DNA of 23,918 nucleotides from Silene noctiflora. Lineage: Eukaryota > Streptophyta > Magnoliopsida > Caryophyllales > Caryophyllaceae. Below are positions 20,146 to 23,918 of this stretch, in pieces (within the stretch, counting starts at the first letter, position 1; each line of letters starts with the position of its first letter). A model generated the notes under the pieces. That model saw only the letters and a program-made list of their open reading frames with translations, had not been told where the DNA came from and made no database searches. Both the position numbers and the translations under genes were made by a program. The stretch lies in NCBI GenBank assembly GCA_009801015.1, contig VHZZ01000006.1, positions 623,949 through 647,866 on the forward strand, read 5' to 3'.

Positions 20146-20404
20146 TCTCTAAGTTTTATGGAAAACCGCCTCACGTTAAGATAATATAATACGTAAAGCA
20201 ATATATATACCTTTTGTGTCATATATAATGGCCACATGTTAATCTTTTGTGTCATGTAATGGTAGATGACTAGTATTTGTGTTCAATAAAAGAGAAATGG
20301 TTTATCTTTCAAAAATATTCATGTGTTGACTCATTTGTTGTCGCTCCTTTTGTTAATACGGCCAATGGTAGTAGTATATCAAAAAAATTTATTTCAAAAG
20401 GCCA
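20146..20404. other. Intergenic DNA before the satellite
   Basis: Contains a weak local duplication, CTTTTGTGTCAT, at about 20211 and 20243. Nothing else was recognised. Confidence 0.4.
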
Positions 20405-23400
20405 TTTTTTTACCACGTGTCCGGAGTCAGTTTACGAGCTAACGAATTCGATTTCGGGCCTTAATTGCAAGAATTAAGCAAATTGTCACGATTATACGAT
20501 TTTTAGTCGAGTCTGGTTCATCGCGTACATGCACTGTCAAATCTCCTCAATTGCAGCTCAAAACCGTGTATTATACACTTCACTTTGTGCCGTCCGGAGG
20601 TCGTACCGGACCAAGTTTCATTTTATCCCGGTTTTCCTACCACGTGTCAAGGGTTAGTACATGAGTTACCTAATTCGATTTCAACCCCAAATAACAAGTA
20701 TTAACAAAATTTTCACGAGTAGACGATTTTCGTCCGAATCTAGTTTATCGCATACAGGCATCGTTAAATCTCCTTCGTTACACCTTAAAACTTGTGTGAC
20801 CACTTTATCTGACCCGAGAAACCCGTCGTGCAATTTATAGAAGTTATTGGAAAGGAAACCTATAATCCCGAAAACTTTGTGTTATATATAGAGTTCATTT
20901 TAAGCCGCGTAGGAGGTCATAGAGAACATGTTTATTTTTCTTCCTTATTTTCAGCCACGTGTCCGGGGTCAGTTCAGGATTTACCGAATTTGATTTAAGC
21001 CCAAATAACAAGTATTAACCAAAATATCACGATTATACGATTTTGAGCGCGGTCGGGTATATCGCAGACTAACACTGTCAAATCTCCTCAATTTCACTTT
21101 AAAATTTGTGTGGATGTTTTATCTGAGCCGAAGAACCCTCCATGAGATTTGTGGACATTATTATTCCGGAATCCCGGAATCCTGAAAACCGTGTATTATA
21201 CACTTCAATTTGAACCGTCTAGAGGTTGTAGCGGACCAAGTTTCATTTTTTTCCCGGTTTTTCAACCACGTCTCCAGGGTTAGTACATGAGTTTTCTAAT
21301 TCGATTTCAGCCCCAAATAACAAGTATTAACAAAATTTACACGATTATACGGTTTTTGTCCGAATCAGGTTTATCGTATGAGTTACACTTACACCTTAAA
21401 ATTTGTGTGGCCGCTATATCTGACCCGTGAAACCCGTCGTGTGATTTATGAACGTTATTGGACAGGGACACTGCAATCCCGAAAACCTCGTATTATAAAT
21501 ACGATTCATTTTAAACCGTTTAGGAGGTCATGGAGGAACAAGTTTTTTATTTCTCCCATATTTTCAACCACGTGACCGGGGTTAGTTAAGGATTTACCAA
21601 ATTCGATTTATGGCCAAATAACAAGCATTACTCAAAATATCACGATTATACGATTTAGAGCCTAGTCTCATATATCGCAAACCAACACTATCAAATCTCC
21701 TCAATTTCACTTCAAAATTTGTGTGGTTTTTTATCTGAACCGATGAACCCTCCGTGCGGTTTGTGTACATTATTGTTTCGGGACCCCGAAATCTTGAAAA
21801 CTGTGTAGTACACTTCACTTTGAGCCGTCCGGTACGACCTCTGGTCGGACCGTACCAAGTTTCATTTTATCCCGGTTTTTCTACCACGTGTCAAGGGTTA
21901 GTACATGAGTTACATAATTTGATTACAACCCTAAATAACAAGTATTAACAAAATTTTCACGATTTGACGATTTTCGTCCGAATCTGGTTTATCACATACA
22001 TGCATCGTTATATCTCCTCAGTTACCCCTTAAAACTTGTGTGACCGCTTTATCTGACCCGAGAAACCCATCGTGCGATTTATGGACATTATTGGACAGGG
22101 ACACAGGAATCCCGAAAACCTTGTATTATATTATTATATATACACTTCATTTTAAGCCGCTTAGAAGGTCATAGAGAATAGGTTTATTTTTCTCCCGTAT
22201 TTTCAACCACGTGTCCGGAGCGAGTTCAGGATTTACCGAACTCGATTTAAGCCCAAATAACAAATATTAACCAAAATATCACGATTATACGATTTTGAGT
22301 GGAGTCTGGTATATTGCAAACTAATAACACTGTCAAATCTCCTCAATTTCACTTCAAAAATTGTGTGGATGTTTTATCTGAGCCGAAGAACCCTCCATAC
22401 GATTTGTGGACATTATTATTCCGGTATCCCGGAATTCTGAAAACCGTGTATTATACACTTCATTTTAAGCGTTCAAGAGGTCATACAGGAACATGTTTCT
22501 ATGTGTTCCGTGTTTTCAACCACGTGTCTTGGGTTAGTTCAGGATTTACCGAATTCGATTTAATCCCCAAATAACAAGTATTAACCAAAATATCCTGATT
22601 ATACAATTCTGAGTCGAATCTGGTTTATCGCAAACTAGCACTATCAATTCTCCTCAATTTCACCTCAAAGGTCCTGCGGCTGTTTTATCTGAGCCGAGGA
22701 ACCTTCATTGCGATTAATGAACATTTTTGTTCAAGGACCCCGGAATCCCGAAAACCTTGTATTATACATTTCAATTTGAGCCGTTCAGGAGGTCACACCG
22801 AATAAGTTTCTTTTATCCTACTATTTCTACCACATGTCTGGGGTTAGTACATAAGTTAGCCAATTCGATTTCAGCTACAAATAACAGGTATTAACAAAAT
22901 TTTCACGATTATATGATTGTCGTCCGAGTCTGGTTTATCGCATATCGGCATTGTCAAATCTCCTCAGTTGCACCTTATATCGGCATCGTCCGAGTCTGGT
23001 TTATCGCTTTAATCTGGCCCGAGAAACCCTTCGTGCGACTTCTAGACGTTATTAGACCAGAACACAGGAATCTCGAAAATCCTGTATTATACACTTCATT
23101 TTAAGCCCTTCAAAAGGTCATACAAGAACATGTTTCTTTCTCTCCCGTATTTTCAATCACGTGCCCGGGGCCAATTGTGGATTAACCGAATTCGATTTAA
23201 GCCGCAAAGAAAAAGGTATTAACAAAATATCATGATTATTAATGATTTTGAGTCAAATCAGGTTTATCGCAAACTAGCACTGTCAAATCTCCTCAATTTC
23301 ACCTCAAAATTTGTGTGGCTATTTTATCTGAGCCGAGGAACCCTCCGTGCGATTTATAGACATTATTCTTTCGGGAACCCGGAAACTCGAAAACCGTGTA

Positions 23401-23678
23401 TTATAAACTTCAATTTGAGCAGTTCAGGAGGTCGTACCGGACCAAGTTTATTTTCTCCCAGTTTTCTACCACGTGTCCGAGGTTAATACAGTAGTTACCC
23501 AATTCGATTTCAGCCCCAAATAACAGGTATTAACCAAAATTTCACGATTATACGATTTTCGTCTCACTCTAGTTTATCGTATATCGGCATCGTCAAATCT
23601 CCTCAGTTGCACCTCAAAAATTTTGTGGCCACCCTATCTAACCGGAGAAAACCCGTTAAGCGATTTATGGACGTTATT
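20405..23678 (+). repeat. Tandem satellite, about 11 monomers of roughly 310 bp in A/B dimers
   Basis: The anchor CCACGTGTC (or a near match) recurs at about 20413, 20640, 20955, 21266, 21568, 21883, 22207, 22520, 22830, 23157 and 23469. Spacing is 302-327 bp except for the first monomer (227 bp), which lacks about 85 bp. Other conserved words are CCAAATAACAAGTATTAAC, CACGATTATACGATTT, CAAATCTCCTCA, TTTATCTGAGCCG and GTATTATACACTTCA. Two types alternate. B continues GTCAGTTCAGGATTTACC with AAAATATCACG; A continues GTTAGTACATGAGTTA with AAAATTTTCACG. The order is B A B A B A B B A B A. The last monomer is cut at about 23678. No real gene lies inside. Confidence 0.92.
22919..23007 (+). repeat. 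Local duplication inside one satellite monomer
   Basis: TCGTCCGAGTCTGGTTTATC occurs near 22920 and again near 22987 within the monomer that starts at 22830. The CATATCGGCAT-like neighbour is also repeated. It adds to that monomer's greater length. Confidence 0.75.
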
Positions 23679-23884
23679 TATAACAACCCAGCCCGGCCCT
23701 ATCGTAACACAACCCCAATAAAATGGGATGTGTACCTTTTGGACTATTATTTGTCATCACTTAAGGCCAAAAGCATAAGGCCTTATTACTTGGTAGTGGG
23801 TGAAATTCTTTATAAATATCTTATCTTATAAGCTCCTTATTTTTCCGATATAAGACAACTTTCCTCAGTCTCTTGGGGTACTAC

Positions 23885-23886
<2 letters not shown>
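23679..23886. repeat. Unidentified repeat-like sequence after the satellite
   Basis: It begins abruptly at TATAACAACCCAGCCCGG and has no similarity to the monomers. A TATAAATATC word and CCTCAGTCTCTTGGGG near its end give it the look of an LTR or MITE fragment, but only one side is visible. Confidence 0.35.

Positions 23887-23918
<32 letters not shown>
23887..23918. other. Poly-C run at the contig end
   Basis: 32 consecutive C bases end the window. Runs of this length are rare in plant nuclear DNA. Either an assembly or sequencing artefact, or a real G/C tract at which assembly stopped. Confidence 0.7.

Noticed and set aside
20405-23678. CRISPR-like array
   Set aside because: Units are about 310 bp with no short identical repeats separated by unique spacers. 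This is an ordinary eukaryotic tandem satellite.
21378-23831. Several 60-90-codon open frames in the satellite region
   Set aside because: They recur in the same monomer positions, have no start context and no domain, and diverge freely between monomers, as expected of chance frames in repeats.

Overview
The window is nuclear DNA of a flowering plant. It has GT-AG introns, a plant-specific ACT-repeat gene, and Au-like SINE, MITE, Helitron, Copia and LINE debris. The abundant small elements with GACGGATAGTGTCC-like arms remind me of Caryophyllales genomes, but that is a weak impression. The sequence starts on a T15 run and ends on a C32 run, so it is probably a whole contig with low-complexity ends.

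Layout. 1-765: upstream DNA with a degraded inverted-repeat element, then a pyrimidine-rich promoter. 766-4959 (+): a complete six-exon ACT-domain-repeat gene of the ACR9/ACR10 type (421 codons plus stop). 4960-6352: the gap between two convergent genes. It is mostly a small Helitron (5356-6082) that carries a 184-bp Mutator-type MITE with a perfect 9-bp target duplication. 6353-15692 (-): a second complete host gene, rebuilt here as 11 exons encoding 361 aa with one C-terminal membrane anchor. I recognise the sequence type as a conserved plant protein but cannot name it. Its fourth intron is 5.7 kb because an old Copia element lies in it, antisense to the gene and itself invaded by MITEs.

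15.86-19.4 kb is a nest of DNA transposons: a long-inverted-repeat element, four short Mutator-like MITEs with 8/9 or 9/9 matching 9-bp target duplications, a 506-bp hAT MITE with an 8-bp duplication, and a Stowaway-like element. There is also the 3' end of a LINE (RNase H region and A-rich tail), which holds a 48-bp minisatellite and is split by the hAT insertion. 19550-19774 (+) is a small single-exon gene for a predicted secreted peptide with its own TATA box. An inverted-repeat element starts within a few bases of its stop codon.

20.4-23.68 kb is a tandem satellite of about eleven monomers of roughly 310-bp. Two monomer types (A and B) alternate, giving a period of about 620 bp. One B-B pair has a B/A hybrid tail, which marks a likely unequal exchange. 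A different repeat-like sequence follows up to the poly-C end.

The two large genes are ordinary housekeeping-type plant genes and I see no functional link between them. No new multi-gene system is evident. The less ordinary items are the secreted peptide gene, the dimeric satellite and the cluster of Mutator-type MITEs.
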